Assembly: GCF_010730195.1 (NCBI RefSeq)
Contig: NZ_AP022613.1
Span: forward strand, 1,364,001-1,428,000
Source of the DNA: Mycobacterium conspicuum
GTDB lineage: Bacteria > Actinomycetota > Actinomycetes > Mycobacteriales > Mycobacteriaceae
Direction: 5' to 3'
Length of the DNA stretch: 64,000 nt
Shown: positions 26,552 to 35,223 of the stretch, piece by piece
Layout: each line of letters starts with the position of its first letter
How positions within the stretch are numbered: position 1 is the first letter of the stretch
Translations under genes and position numbers: made by a program
Notes under the pieces: model-generated
The model's input: the letters and a program-made list of their open reading frames with translations, nothing else
Told to the model about the DNA's origin: nothing
The model's database searches: none

Positions 26552-27256
26552 GTGGGGCCGGTAGCCGTCATCGTTCGTCGCGTGCTGGCGGTAACCGTTT
26601 GCCTCGCCTTGTCATTGCCGACGGCTTCCTCGACCAATGCCGATCCCGAGGTCGAGCCTGCCGGTGCAGCTACGGCGCCGCCGCCGGGAGCGGCGGTGCC
26701 CTCGAATCCTCCCGTGCGACTCGACACTCCCGACGGCTGGACTCTGGCGTTGGGCGCGAAGGACGAGATGCAAGTTCCCGTGCCACCATTGACCACATCG
26801 ATCGCGTCGCGCGAATACATGGCCAGCGGCATTTTCGTCGGCTCACTGAAAGGATCCGAAGAGCCCCACGGCGTCCTGGAAGTGGGTTACCAGATCGGCT
26901 GCGGGATCGACATGAGCACATCCAACGGTGTGATCATGGAGGGCGGCACCGGCATCATCCCGGGTGTCAGCCCGACCTTCGACACCACCGGTACGCTGCC
27001 GCCACTGTTGCCGTATGTTTCCACGCCCATCAACGGCGTGATGAGCATCGGGCTCAAGCCCGGTCTCGTCATCGTGGTGCCGGTGATCAAGAAGCAATTC
27101 AAGGGTGCGAACCCGTGGGTGATGATCAGCAACTTCCACGTCAAAATCGACGGGTGTGTGGGACAGTCGTTCATCCGGTCCTATGCGGTGCTGACTCGAA
27201 CGACCGACCTGTCCGACGTCGTGCTGTCGTACGTCGGCGTCACCAAAGCCGTTTGA
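26552..27256 (+). CDS. MspA-family porin
   Basis: A 234-residue exported protein. The first 30 residues are a signal peptide ending near SSTNA-DP. The mature part matches MspA porins in order: a DGWTLAL strand, REYMASGIFVGSL, the GVLEVGYQIG signature, then beta-prone strands and a conserved C-terminal RSYAVLT. MspA proteins form octameric channels in the mycomembrane for small hydrophilic solutes. A Pro/Ala-rich stretch (about 34-52) follows the signal peptide and is longer than in M. smegmatis MspA, which could be a linker. The GTG start is the first in frame; a GTG ten codons later is possible. Confidence 0.8.
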   Translation: MGPVAVIVRRVLAVTVCLALSLPTASSTNADPEVEPAGAATAPPPGAAVPSNPPVRLDTPDGWTLALGAKDEMQVPVPPLTTSIASREYMASGIFVGSLKGSEEPHGVLEVGYQIGCGIDMSTSNGVIMEGGTGIIPGVSPTFDTTGTLPPLLPYVSTPINGVMSIGLKPGLVIVVPVIKKQFKGANPWVMISNFHVKIDGCVGQSFIRSYAVLTRTTDLSDVVLSYVGVTKAV

Positions 27257-27290
27257 TAGCAACGCCTCGAGGCGCGCGCGTTCGACTTGA

Positions 27291-27312
27291 CCGGGCGCGG
27301 CACCCGGCTTTT
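27291..27312 (+). terminator. Candidate terminator after the porin gene
   Basis: A 5-base stem CCGGG / CCCGG with a 7-base loop is followed by CTTTT, 34 bases after the porin stop. The palindrome GCCTCGAGGC stands just before it. Weak but in the right place. Confidence 0.45.
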
Positions 27313-27387
27313 AGCGTCCAGAGCGTGCGCAGTTGTACAGTCCGCTCAGCGCGTCTGCGCGCAAACACGCACGCTCGCGGATGAGGG

Positions 27388-28683
27388 CTAGCCGCGCGGG
27401 ATGCCGGCCAGCTTGTCGGCGAACTTCGCCTCGGCGGCCTCCCGCAACCGCAGCAGGTGCTCGGAGGGGAACAGATCAGGCGACGGCACACGGTCTTTCA
27501 GCAACTGCCGCGCCAGCGTCACCTTGTGCACTTCGGTCGGACCGTCGGCCAGGCCCAGCACGAACGACTCCACCAGGTACTGCACGAACGGCATCTCGTG
27601 AGTGGTACCCAACGAGCCGTGCAGCTGGAGGGCACGCGCCGACACGTCGTGCAGCACCTTCTGCATCATCGCCTTCACCGCCGAAATGTCGGCCCGCACC
27701 GCCTGGTAATCGTTGAATTGGTCGATCTTCCAAGCCGTTTGCAGCGTCAACAGGCGGAAGGCTTCGATCTCCATCCACGAGTCGGCGACCATCTCCTGGA
27801 CGAGTTGCTTGTTGGCCAACACCTCGCCCTGGGTGTAGCGCGACACCGCCCGCTCGCAAATCATGTCGAAGATGCGCCGGACCAGTCCGACCGTGCGCAT
27901 GGCGTGGTGAATCCGCCCACCGCCCAACCGGGTCTGCGCGACCACGAAGGCCCCGCCGCGCGGGCCGAGCATGTGATCGGCCGGTACCCGCACGTTCTCG
28001 TAGCGGACGTAGCCCTCGCGCCCGCCGCCGGTCGGCTGATAGCCCAGCCCGACGTTGCGTAACACGTTGATGCCGGGGGTGTCGCCGGGCACGACGAACA
28101 TCGAATAGCGTTGGTAGGGCGGTGCGTCGGGGTCGGTCATCGCCATCACGATGATGAACGACGCCATCGAGGCGAACGACGAGAACCACTTCTCGCCGTT
28201 GATGATCCAGTAATCGCCGTCGGCGACCGCGGTGGTGGTGAACACCTTCGGGTCGGCGCCGCCCTGCGGTTCGGTCATCGAGAAGCAGGACACGATCCGG
28301 TTGTCCAGCAGCGGCTCGAGGTAGAGCGCCTTGAGTTCCGGTGTGCCGTAGTGGGCGAGTATCTCGCTGTTGCCGGAATCGGGCGCCTGCGAGCCGAAGA
28401 CGATGGGTGCGCACTCCGAACGACCCAGAATCTCGTTGAGCAGCGCCAGTTTCACCTGGCCGTAGCCCGGCCCGCCGAGGTGCGGGCCCAGGTGGGTGGC
28501 CCACAGCCCGCGCTGCTTGACGATCTCCTGCAGCGGGGGGATCAGCGCCTGGCGTACCGGATCGTTAAGGTCGTGGGATTCCTTGACGATCAAGTCGATC
28601 GGTTCGCACTCGGTGCGCACGAAGTCCTCGACCCACTCCAGTTGTTGCGCCCATTGCGGGTCGGTGGAGAAATCCCACGACAT
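27388..28683 (-). CDS. Acyl-CoA dehydrogenase
   Basis: A 431-residue FAD-dependent acyl-CoA dehydrogenase. SMTEPQGGADP and NGEKWFSS are the family signature around flavin and substrate, GSLGTTHEMPF is near the C-terminal flavin contact, and the likely catalytic base region is YLVESF. It is the third gene of an operon with an enoyl-CoA hydratase and a CaiB-type protein, 3 bases after the CaiB stop. It resembles the mammalian ACAD10/11-like group, which act on branched or 4-hydroxy fatty acids. The set suggests oxidation of a branched or alpha-methyl acyl-CoA. Confidence 0.9.
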   Translation of the reverse strand: MSWDFSTDPQWAQQLEWVEDFVRTECEPIDLIVKESHDLNDPVRQALIPPLQEIVKQRGLWATHLGPHLGGPGYGQVKLALLNEILGRSECAPIVFGSQAPDSGNSEILAHYGTPELKALYLEPLLDNRIVSCFSMTEPQGGADPKVFTTTAVADGDYWIINGEKWFSSFASMASFIIVMAMTDPDAPPYQRYSMFVVPGDTPGINVLRNVGLGYQPTGGGREGYVRYENVRVPADHMLGPRGGAFVVAQTRLGGGRIHHAMRTVGLVRRIFDMICERAVSRYTQGEVLANKQLVQEMVADSWMEIEAFRLLTLQTAWKIDQFNDYQAVRADISAVKAMMQKVLHDVSARALQLHGSLGTTHEMPFVQYLVESFVLGLADGPTEVHKVTLARQLLKDRVPSPDLFPSEHLLRLREAAEAKFADKLAGIPRG

Positions 28684-28686
28684 GTG

Positions 28687-29850
28687 TCATCCCCTCTTGC
28701 TTTGTCTCACGCTTTGTCTCACGAAGCCGGCCTGTTCGAGCCCGGTGATGGCGTCGGTGTCGAAGCCAAGCTCGCGCAGCAACGTATGCGTGTGGTCGCC
28801 GGGCAGCGCCGGGGGTGTGGGTGGTGCGGGCCGGGTCCGTGAGAATCGCGGTGCCGGCGCCGGCTGCGTTACGCCGTCGACGTCGATGAACGTTTGGCGC
28901 GCGACGAGATGCGGATGCCGGGGGGCCTCGGATAGCGAAAGCACCGGTGTGGCACAGCATCCCGGCGAATCGAGGATCCGTTCCCATTCGTCGCGGGTCT
29001 TTTCGGCGAAACGCGCGGCCAATGTCGCCCGATGCGCCGCCCACGCGGCCGGCTGGTCGTCGTCGTGCGGCACGTCGACACCGAGGCGGTCGCACAGCTC
29101 GGCGTAGAACTTCGGTTCCATCGCCCCGACCGCGATGTGGCGTCCGTCGGCGGTGGTATACGCACCGTAAAAGTGGGCGGCACCGTCGAGCAGATTGTCC
29201 TCGCGGCGGTCACGCCAGGTGTCCTGCCGAACCATCCCGAAATACGGCGCCAGCAGGGTCGCCACGCCGTCGATCATCGCGACGTCGAGGACCTGGCCCT
29301 CGCCCGACTCGCGGGCCTGAAGGATCGCGCTGAGCAGGCCGACGGCCAGCAGCATGCCGCCGCCGCCGTAGTCCCCGACCAGATTCAGTGGTGGCAAAGG
29401 GGTTTCGGCCGTGCCGATGCCGTGCAGCGCGCCGGTCAGGGCGATGTAGTTGATGTCGTGGCCGGCATGTCCGGCCAGGGGGCCGTCCTGGCCGTATCCC
29501 GTCATGCGGGCATACACCAGCCGCGGATTGCGCTCGCACAGCGCGTCGGGGCCGATGCCCAGCCGTTCGGCCACGCCGGGCCGGTACACGTCGACGAAGG
29601 CGTCGGCGTCGTCGGCCAACCGGTGCACGAGGTCCCTGCCGCGGGGATCCTTCACGTCGGCGGCAAGCGAACGCTGGCTGCGGCGAACGGTGTAGTCGAT
29701 CGGCAGCGGGCCGTCGACGGTGGCCACGGGGTCGATCCGGATCACGTCGGCGCCCAAGTCTCCCAACAGCATTCCGCAGAATGGGCCCGGTCCCAGGCCG
29801 CCCATCATCACGATGCGCACGCCCCGCAGTGGGCCGGTCACGACGACCAT
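28687..29850 (-). CDS. CaiB/BaiF CoA-transferase family, alpha-methylacyl-CoA racemase-like
   Basis: A 387-residue class III CoA-transferase fold protein. GPLRGVRIV, GADVIRID, RSLAADVKD and ARMTGYGQDGP with AGHDINYIALTG match alpha-methylacyl-CoA racemase (Mcr/AMACR), including the His and Asp of GHDINY. The ATG at 29850 overlaps the enoyl-CoA hydratase stop by 13 bases; an open frame upstream is only a shadow of that gene. Racemisation of 2-methylacyl-CoA is needed before beta-oxidation of branched chains and sterol side chains, which fits the operon. A true CoA-transferase cannot be excluded. Confidence 0.88.
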   Translation of the reverse strand: MVVVTGPLRGVRIVMMGGLGPGPFCGMLLGDLGADVIRIDPVATVDGPLPIDYTVRRSQRSLAADVKDPRGRDLVHRLADDADAFVDVYRPGVAERLGIGPDALCERNPRLVYARMTGYGQDGPLAGHAGHDINYIALTGALHGIGTAETPLPPLNLVGDYGGGGMLLAVGLLSAILQARESGEGQVLDVAMIDGVATLLAPYFGMVRQDTWRDRREDNLLDGAAHFYGAYTTADGRHIAVGAMEPKFYAELCDRLGVDVPHDDDQPAAWAAHRATLAARFAEKTRDEWERILDSPGCCATPVLSLSEAPRHPHLVARQTFIDVDGVTQPAPAPRFSRTRPAPPTPPALPGDHTHTLLRELGFDTDAITGLEQAGFVRQSVRQSKRG

Positions 29851-30668
29851 TTCGCGCGGCGCGCGGCCGCCTCGTCGGTCGCGTGCGAGATCACCTGATT
29901 GCGGTTCTCTAGCTCCAGCGCCGACGCGAGGCTCGACGCGTCGGTGTTGACCTGCAGCGCGCGCTTGGTCAGTTGCGCGCTCAGCGGGGCATGGTCCGCG
30001 ATCAGCCCGGCCAGCTCCACCGCGCGCTCGCCCAGGCGATCCGGTTCGACGACCTCGCTGACCAGGCCACGCCGATCGGCCTCGGCGGCCGACACCGTGC
30101 GCCCGGTCAGCATCCAGTCCGCGGCGACGCTGGTGCCCACGATGCGCGGCAGGTGATAGCTCATGCCCATCTCGGCACCCGACAGCCCAAGCAGGATCGC
30201 GCCGTTGGCGAAAGATGCTGCCGTCGAACAGATCCGGATATCCGACGCCAGGCACAGCGCCAACCCCGCGCCGACGCAGGGCCCGTTGACGGCGGCGACG
30301 ACCGGTTGTGGCAGGTTCCGGATGGCTTCGGCCAGTGCGGCCATGGTCTCCTGGAATCGCATGCGATCCAGCGCGGGCGCATCGGCCTGCGGTATGCCCG
30401 GCCCGGAATCGCGCACGTCGATGCCGGAGCAAAAGCCCCGCCCGGCGCCGGTGAGAATCACGGCGTGTACCGAGCGGTCGACGGCCAGATCGTGCAAGGT
30501 CTGGGCCAATTCGGACCGCATGGCCTCGTTGATCGCGTTGAGCCGGTTCGGACGGTTCAGGCGGATGACGGCGACGCCGTCGCGCGGTCGATCGAGCTCC
30601 AGAGTGCCCGGCGATTCTCTGCCCACGAGAATAAGCTTCTCCCACAAAGCGAAGCCATTGTCAAACAT
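29838..30668 (-). CDS. Enoyl-CoA hydratase/isomerase
   Basis: A 276-residue crotonase-fold protein. GAGRGFCSGIDV supplies the first oxyanion strand, AAVNGPCVGAGLALCLASD the second, and GAEMGMSYHLPRIVG the region holding a catalytic Glu. It hydrates enoyl-CoA or acts as a related crotonase. It heads the operon with the racemase-like and acyl-CoA dehydrogenase genes. The first 17 codons look atypical and contain a perfect inverted repeat (30614-30632), so translation may really start later. Confidence in the family is high, in the start only moderate. Confidence 0.9.
   Translation of the reverse strand: MFDNGFALWEKLILVGRESPGTLELDRPRDGVAVIRLNRPNRLNAINEAMRSELAQTLHDLAVDRSVHAVILTGAGRGFCSGIDVRDSGPGIPQADAPALDRMRFQETMAALAEAIRNLPQPVVAAVNGPCVGAGLALCLASDIRICSTAASFANGAILLGLSGAEMGMSYHLPRIVGTSVAADWMLTGRTVSAAEADRRGLVSEVVEPDRLGERAVELAGLIADHAPLSAQLTKRALQVNTDASSLASALELENRNQVISHATDEAAARRAKWSS
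30614..30632. promoter_or_regulatory. Inverted repeat at the 5' end of the acyl-CoA operon
   Basis: Perfect arms ATTCTC and GAGAAT separated by 7 bases, with a further GAGAA-N5-TTCTC overlapping it to the right. It lies within the first codons of the enoyl-CoA hydratase as annotated, which suggests either an operator downstream of the promoter or a later start codon. Confidence 0.5.
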
Positions 30669-30807
30669 GGATGAGTCACGTCTGCCGCGCGCGACCCCGA
30701 TCCGGCCTCAAGCCGAGCGACAACGGTTTGTCGCTCGGAGGCGGACAAAAAGTGTGTCGCCCTCCGGCCCGTGACCGGTGGGGCGAACGTGACTCGCGCG
30801 CGGACCG

Positions 30808-31044
30808 CTAGGAACGGCCGGCCCGCGCCCCGGCGCGGCGTGCGGATTCGGTGTGCTCGGCGGCGCTCACGACGACGGCGTCGCACCCGGGGTACACCGT
30901 GGCCTCGTGCCCGTCCACCTGCCAGCGCACCACGTAGGGCGGCGAACCGTCCGCGGAGCGCACCTCGAGGATCTCGGCGTGCTGATCGTGTCGTTCCGCG
31001 GTCGTGCCCTTGACCACGAGAAAGTCGCCGACTTTGGCTTTCAT
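30808..31044 (-). CDS. DUF1918-domain protein
   Basis: A 78-residue protein. MKAKVGDFLVVKG, then HDQHAEILEVRSADGSPPYVVRW and TVYPGCDAVV, is the complete DUF1918 domain, an SH3-like small beta barrel of unknown function found widely in actinobacteria. A GGGAGCGGG site precedes the ATG; an open stretch of 31 codons upstream is not needed. It is the last gene of the stress-type operon that runs from 35492 down to here, 79 bases after the SDR. Confidence 0.85.
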   Translation of the reverse strand: MKAKVGDFLVVKGTTAERHDQHAEILEVRSADGSPPYVVRWQVDGHEATVYPGCDAVVVSAAEHTESARRAGARAGRS

Positions 31045-31123
31045 CTCGCCCGCTCCCTTCCGACCGGATTGAGATCTGATGAAACCCAGAACTCTTCCCA
31101 TCGTGCGCGCGTTGGCCCCCGGC

Positions 31124-31957
31124 CTACAAGGAGTCAAAGTTGGTACTGGTGCTGAGCTTTTCCCAGTCGGCGATCTCGCTCGCGCGCGCGTCGGCGATGT
31201 AACGGTAGGCGGCCACGGCGTCGGGCCCCAGCAGCAGGAAGCCGGGGGGCTCGGGTGCCTCGACGGCCGCGATGATCGCCGCGCCGGCCTTGGCCGGGTC
31301 GCCGGCCTGGTTGCCGTGGATGGTGTCGTTCTCTTTGCGACGCTGTCCGGCGGTGTTCGCGTAGTCGTCGATGACCGTGCTCGACTGGACGAGCGACCGG
31401 CCGGCGAAGTCGGTGCGAAACGCGCCGGGCTCGACGACGGTCACCGAGATGCCGAGCGGCGCGAGCTCGCCGCGAAGGGCCCCGCTGAGGCCTTCGATGG
31501 CGGCCTTGACCGCGGCGTAGTAGCCCGATCCGACCGGGGTCAGTTGCGCGCCGATCGAGGAGATGTTCACGATCGCGCCGCGACGCCGGGACCGCATGCC
31601 GGGCAGGACCGCTTTGATCATCGCGATGGTGCCGAAGAAGTGCGTCTCGAACAGGGTGCGGACGTCGGCGTCGTCGCCTTCTTCGACGGCGGCCCGATAG
31701 CCGTAGCCGGCGTTGTTGACCAGCACATCGACGCCGCCGAAGCGCTCCTCGGCCTGCCGCACCGCCGAGCCGACCTGTTCGGGGGAGGTGACATCGAGGG
31801 TGGCGGCGAGCACCCGCTCCGGTGCTGCCTCGGCCAGGTCGGCGACTTTCGTCGCATCGCGCGCGGTGACGACGGCGTTGTGGCCGGCGCCGATCACCGC
31901 TTCGGCGAGGGCGCGCCCGAGTCCGGTCGAACAACCGGTGATGAGCCAGGTGGACAT
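31124..31957 (-). CDS. Short-chain dehydrogenase/reductase
   Basis: A 277-residue SDR of the 'classical 2' type. TGCSTGLG is the cofactor loop, NNAGYGY and a YYAAVKAAI active site follow. The ATG at 31957 is preferred over a TTG three codons earlier, with GGAAGGA upstream. It lies between ppk2 and the DUF1918 gene in one operon. The substrate is unknown; relatives act on retinol-like or quinone substrates. Confidence 0.85.
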   Translation of the reverse strand: MSTWLITGCSTGLGRALAEAVIGAGHNAVVTARDATKVADLAEAAPERVLAATLDVTSPEQVGSAVRQAEERFGGVDVLVNNAGYGYRAAVEEGDDADVRTLFETHFFGTIAMIKAVLPGMRSRRRGAIVNISSIGAQLTPVGSGYYAAVKAAIEGLSGALRGELAPLGISVTVVEPGAFRTDFAGRSLVQSSTVIDDYANTAGQRRKENDTIHGNQAGDPAKAGAAIIAAVEAPEPPGFLLLGPDAVAAYRYIADARASEIADWEKLSTSTNFDSL

Positions 31958-31978
31958 AGGAGGCAATCCTTCCAGACC

Positions 31979-32857
31979 TCAGTCGGCCAGCGCGCGGCCC
32001 ACAATCAGCGGATCCGGCTCGCCGACCAGCTCGACGTCCTTGTCGTCGTACTCGGACTTGGCCAGGACGTAGCGCATGGCGTTGATCCGGGCGCGCTTCT
32101 TGTCGTTGCTTCGCACCACGATCCAGGGAGCGAGGTCGGTGTCGGTCGCCTCGAACATCTCCTCCTTGGCGGCGGTGTAGTCATCCCAGCGGTTGATCGA
32201 CTCCATATCCATCGGCGAAAACTTCCACTGCCGCACCGGGTCGACCAGCCGGACCGCGAATCGGGTGCGCTGCTCGGCCGGTGACACCGAGAACCAGAAC
32301 TTGGTCAGGTCTATGCCGTCATTGACCAGCATCCGCTCGAAAACCGGTGCCTCCCTGAGGAACTGGGCGTGTTCTTCGGGCGTGCAAAAGCCCATCACCT
32401 TCTCCACGCCCGCGCGGTTGTACCAGGACCGGTCGAACAACACGATCTCGCCGCCGGCCGGCAGGTGGGTGACATACCGTTGTAAGTACCACTGCGTTTT
32501 CTCGCGTTCGCTCGGCTTTTCCAGCGCCACGGTTCGTGCGCTGCGCGGATTGAGATGCTCCATGAAGCGCTGAATCGTGCCGCCCTTGCCGGCGGCGTCA
32601 CGGCCCTCGAACACGATGACGTGTCGGGCGCCGATGCGCTTGGCGTGGTTCTGCAGCTTCAGCAACTCGATTTGCAGCCGGCGCTTCAGGCGCTCGTATT
32701 CGTCGCGCGGCATCCGGTGGTCGTAGGGATACCCCTCACGCCAGGTCTGGACATGGTTGCCGTCGCGGTCGAGCAAGATCGCGTCGTCGTCGTCCTCGTC
32801 GTTGACCGTGTATCCGTGTTCCGGAGTGGAAAGGGCATCGAGGTCGATCTCTGGCAT
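31979..32857 (-). CDS. ppk2: Polyphosphate kinase 2 family protein
   Basis: A 292-residue PPK2. Walker A is GRDAAGKGG (Gly85 to Gly93), followed by the lid/Walker B region VLFDRSWYNRAGVEKVMGFC, both complete. PPK2 enzymes use polyphosphate to phosphorylate nucleoside mono- or diphosphates, or make polyphosphate. The acidic N-terminus (DEDDDDAILLDRDGN) differs from M. tuberculosis Rv3232c, so this is probably a paralogue of that enzyme rather than its orthologue. It sits in a stress-type operon with a nitroreductase and an Hsp70-like gene. A single PPK2 domain is present; whether it belongs to class I or another class cannot be told by eye. Confidence 0.92.
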   Translation of the reverse strand: MPEIDLDALSTPEHGYTVNDEDDDDAILLDRDGNHVQTWREGYPYDHRMPRDEYERLKRRLQIELLKLQNHAKRIGARHVIVFEGRDAAGKGGTIQRFMEHLNPRSARTVALEKPSEREKTQWYLQRYVTHLPAGGEIVLFDRSWYNRAGVEKVMGFCTPEEHAQFLREAPVFERMLVNDGIDLTKFWFSVSPAEQRTRFAVRLVDPVRQWKFSPMDMESINRWDDYTAAKEEMFEATDTDLAPWIVVRSNDKKRARINAMRYVLAKSEYDDKDVELVGEPDPLIVGRALAD

Positions 32858-32864
32858 GGCCGCA

Positions 32865-33530
32865 TCACCCCGTCAGCGGGGGGCCGTCGAAGCGCCCGAC
32901 GGTGACGAACTCCGCGATCGGCCGGCGGCGCAGCTTGGTCAGTTGCCGGGTGGGTTTGCCGAGCGGCACGACGGCCGCGACCGCATGATGGTCCGGGATG
33001 CCCAGCAGGGTACGGACGTGGTCCTCCTGCGGGATCGCCATCGTGGTCATGGTGCCGCCGTAGCCTTCGTTGCGAGCGGCCAGCAGGATGTTCCAGATCA
33101 GTGGATACACTGACGCCCCGCTGGCCAGGCCGACGCGGTCCAGGTGCTGATCGACGGAGGCGACGACGCCGAGGTCGACGGTGACGACCAGGACGACGGG
33201 AGCGTTGATGATGGGCGCGGTGAATGTGTCCGGGATTTCGGTGCGGTCGATCACCTCCTGCGGCACTGCGCTGGGATGCATTGAATTCCAAGGGTTTTCG
33301 CCGGCCGACAGCTGCGCGAAGTAGCGCCGGGCCGTGGGGGCGCCGAGGTCGGCCAACCGGCGGCGGGCTTCGGCGTCGCGCACCACGGTGACGTGGGCGC
33401 CTTGCCGGTTGCCGCCGCTCGGGGCGAAGCGGGCGTTGTCGATGATGCGCCACAGCACCTCGTCGGGCAGGGGGTCGTCGGTGAACTCGCGCGCGGCGAA
33501 CGTCGTGCGCATGACGTCGTAGAGGTCCAT
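32865..33530 (-). CDS. Nitroreductase-family flavoprotein
   Basis: A 221-residue FMN-dependent nitroreductase. TTFAAREFTDDPLPDEVLW, NARFAPSGGNRQ and the C-terminal LGKPTRQLTKLRRRP are family hallmarks (the SGGNRQ loop binds FMN). It reduces nitro compounds, quinones or another unknown substrate using NAD(P)H. It lies between the Hsp70-like gene (3 bases) and ppk2 (7 bases). In M. tuberculosis nitroreductases of this kind occur in the DosR dormancy regulon; a DosR box was not found here. Confidence 0.88.
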   Translation of the reverse strand: MDLYDVMRTTFAAREFTDDPLPDEVLWRIIDNARFAPSGGNRQGAHVTVVRDAEARRRLADLGAPTARRYFAQLSAGENPWNSMHPSAVPQEVIDRTEIPDTFTAPIINAPVVLVVTVDLGVVASVDQHLDRVGLASGASVYPLIWNILLAARNEGYGGTMTTMAIPQEDHVRTLLGIPDHHAVAAVVPLGKPTRQLTKLRRRPIAEFVTVGRFDGPPLTG

Positions 33531-33533
33531 GTG

Positions 33534-35057
33534 TCACACGCCCGCAGAGACGCGTCGTTCCAGCCGGAAGGTGCGCTGGTAGCCGGCCGGCCGCGTGGTC
33601 AGGGTCACTTCCACCGCGCCGCTGGGGGCGACGACGTAGCGCTCCTCGACCTCCGGTCCGTCGCTCCAGCGCCCGACCGGCTGGCGCCCCAGATCCTCCC
33701 GGTCGTGCAGCGCCGGGTCGAACGGGAACAGGACCGGATCATAGGGCACCACGTCGCCGTCGGGACGACCGTCGACCAGCCGGCTGCACTCCACAAACCG
33801 AAAATGTCCAATGTTGTGCGCCGCGCGATAGGTGCGGCTGATGACCAGCGGCGAGCGCCCGTCGGGCGGCAGTGACGCGTCCTTGGGCACGATCAGATCG
33901 AAGACCACGTCGTCGCCGGCTTGCGCCTCGCGGAACACGCCGAAGTGGCGCGAAAAGCGTTCGGACAGTTCGAAACCGGACGAGGTGTCGAGGAAGACGG
34001 CGAGGCCGATGGCGGTGGCGGCGAACGGGTGTGGCGAGCGCTTCACCCGCCGCTCGCCGAACGTGGTGCGCAGCATCCGGGGGACCAGCGGGAAGCCGCC
34101 CGCCCCGCCCACCACGTAGATGCCGGCCACCTCCGACCACGCGACGTCCTGGTCTCGCGTCGGGTCGCGAAGGACGCGCTCGAGAAGCTCGGTGGTCTGG
34201 TCGACCAGCGGCGAGCACACCGAATAGACGTCATCGATGGGACAGGAGAACGGGGCCCGCTCCGCGCCGTCGATGGCCGTGAGGTCCACCAAAAAGCGGC
34301 GCGTCTGCGGCCCGACGGATTCCTTGCGCGCGCCGCACTCCTCCCGCAGCAGATCGCGTGCGGCGCAATCCACCGCCAGCTTCGAGCGGGCCAGGACGAG
34401 TTGGGTGATCGCCTCGTCGAAGTCGTCGCCGCCCAGGCGTTGGATGCCCTCGCTGATGACCACCTCATTCACCTGCCCGGTCATCCTCAGCAGCGAGGCG
34501 TCGAACGTGCCGCCGCCCAGGTCATAGATGAGCACGTACTCGCGTTTGGCGGTGATCGTGGAGCGGTACCGATGGGCGTACTCGAGGCCCGCCGCCGACG
34601 GTTCGTTCAGCAGGGCGACGACATGAAAACCCGCCGCCACGAAGGCATCCAGCGTCAGCAGACGCTGGGCGCTCGACGCGTTGGCCGGCACGCTGATCGC
34701 GGCCTCGACGGTTTCGCCCGGCGCGAGCCCGGCGTTCGAGCGATTCTGCAGATCCTCTTTCAGCCGAGCCAGCAGGCCGGTGAGCAGGTCGGCCAGCCGG
34801 TAGCTGCGCCCGGCCAGGGTGACCTCGGTCCGCGGACCGGCCTGGTTGAGCAGGCGCTTGACCGACCGCAGCACCGACCAGCCCGGCTCGTGGCGCACGG
34901 CGGCGGCGTCGATCCCGAAGCGCAGCCGCCCGGCCGAGTCGGCGGCGATCAGCGAAGGCCAGGTATCGCTGCCGTCGAAGGCGACGACCGGGTAGTTACC
35001 GCGGTCGACAACCGCGACGGCCGTGTGAGTGGTGCCAAAGTCGATGCCGACTCTCAT
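33534..35057 (-). CDS. Hsp70-family ATPase (DnaK-like, short)
   Basis: A 507-residue actin-like ATPase. The phosphate-1 loop is VGIDFGTTHTAVAV, the connect and adenosine parts are IYDLGGGTFDASLL and VVGGAGGFPLVP, and NEPSAAGLEYA is the DnaK signature. After about residue 370 a short beta domain follows; the long DnaK lid and the EEVD-like tail are missing, so this is not the housekeeping chaperone. Such short Hsp70-like proteins are of unclear function. It is the third gene of the stress-type operon. Confidence 0.9.
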   Translation of the reverse strand: MRVGIDFGTTHTAVAVVDRGNYPVVAFDGSDTWPSLIAADSAGRLRFGIDAAAVRHEPGWSVLRSVKRLLNQAGPRTEVTLAGRSYRLADLLTGLLARLKEDLQNRSNAGLAPGETVEAAISVPANASSAQRLLTLDAFVAAGFHVVALLNEPSAAGLEYAHRYRSTITAKREYVLIYDLGGGTFDASLLRMTGQVNEVVISEGIQRLGGDDFDEAITQLVLARSKLAVDCAARDLLREECGARKESVGPQTRRFLVDLTAIDGAERAPFSCPIDDVYSVCSPLVDQTTELLERVLRDPTRDQDVAWSEVAGIYVVGGAGGFPLVPRMLRTTFGERRVKRSPHPFAATAIGLAVFLDTSSGFELSERFSRHFGVFREAQAGDDVVFDLIVPKDASLPPDGRSPLVISRTYRAAHNIGHFRFVECSRLVDGRPDGDVVPYDPVLFPFDPALHDREDLGRQPVGRWSDGPEVEERYVVAPSGAVEVTLTTRPAGYQRTFRLERRVSAGV

Positions 35058-35106
35058 TCCACCGAAGTCTAAGGTGGTGCGCGGCCGTTAGGCAGGGCCA
35101 CGCGGG

Positions 35107-35223
35107 TCAGTCCTCGAAATGGCGTTCGTAGTCGCTCTGCTCCAGCCACCATTGCAGGTTGTACGTGCCCGCCGCGAACATGCACATCACCACGGCGCAG
35201 CCGAGCGAGATGACGGCGTTCAC
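35107..35223 (-). CDS. Small membrane protein (38 residues)
   Basis: A short frame that starts with GTG overlapping the stop of the preceding gene by 4 bases (GTGA). The product begins VNAVISLGCAVVMCMFAAGT, a single hydrophobic segment, followed by an aromatic and acidic tail NLQWWLEQSDYERHFED. The tight overlap, the sensible membrane-plus-tail composition and the 49-base distance to the Hsp70-like gene all support a real gene. It is easily missed because of its length. Function unknown. Confidence 0.65.
   Translation of the reverse strand: MNAVISLGCAVVMCMFAAGTYNLQWWLEQSDYERHFED

Noticed and set aside
28687..30645. Reading the CaiB-type gene as a 652-residue protein
   Set aside because: The extra N-terminal 265 residues run in another frame through the enoyl-CoA hydratase and have shadow composition; the ATG at 29850 gives a normal family length.
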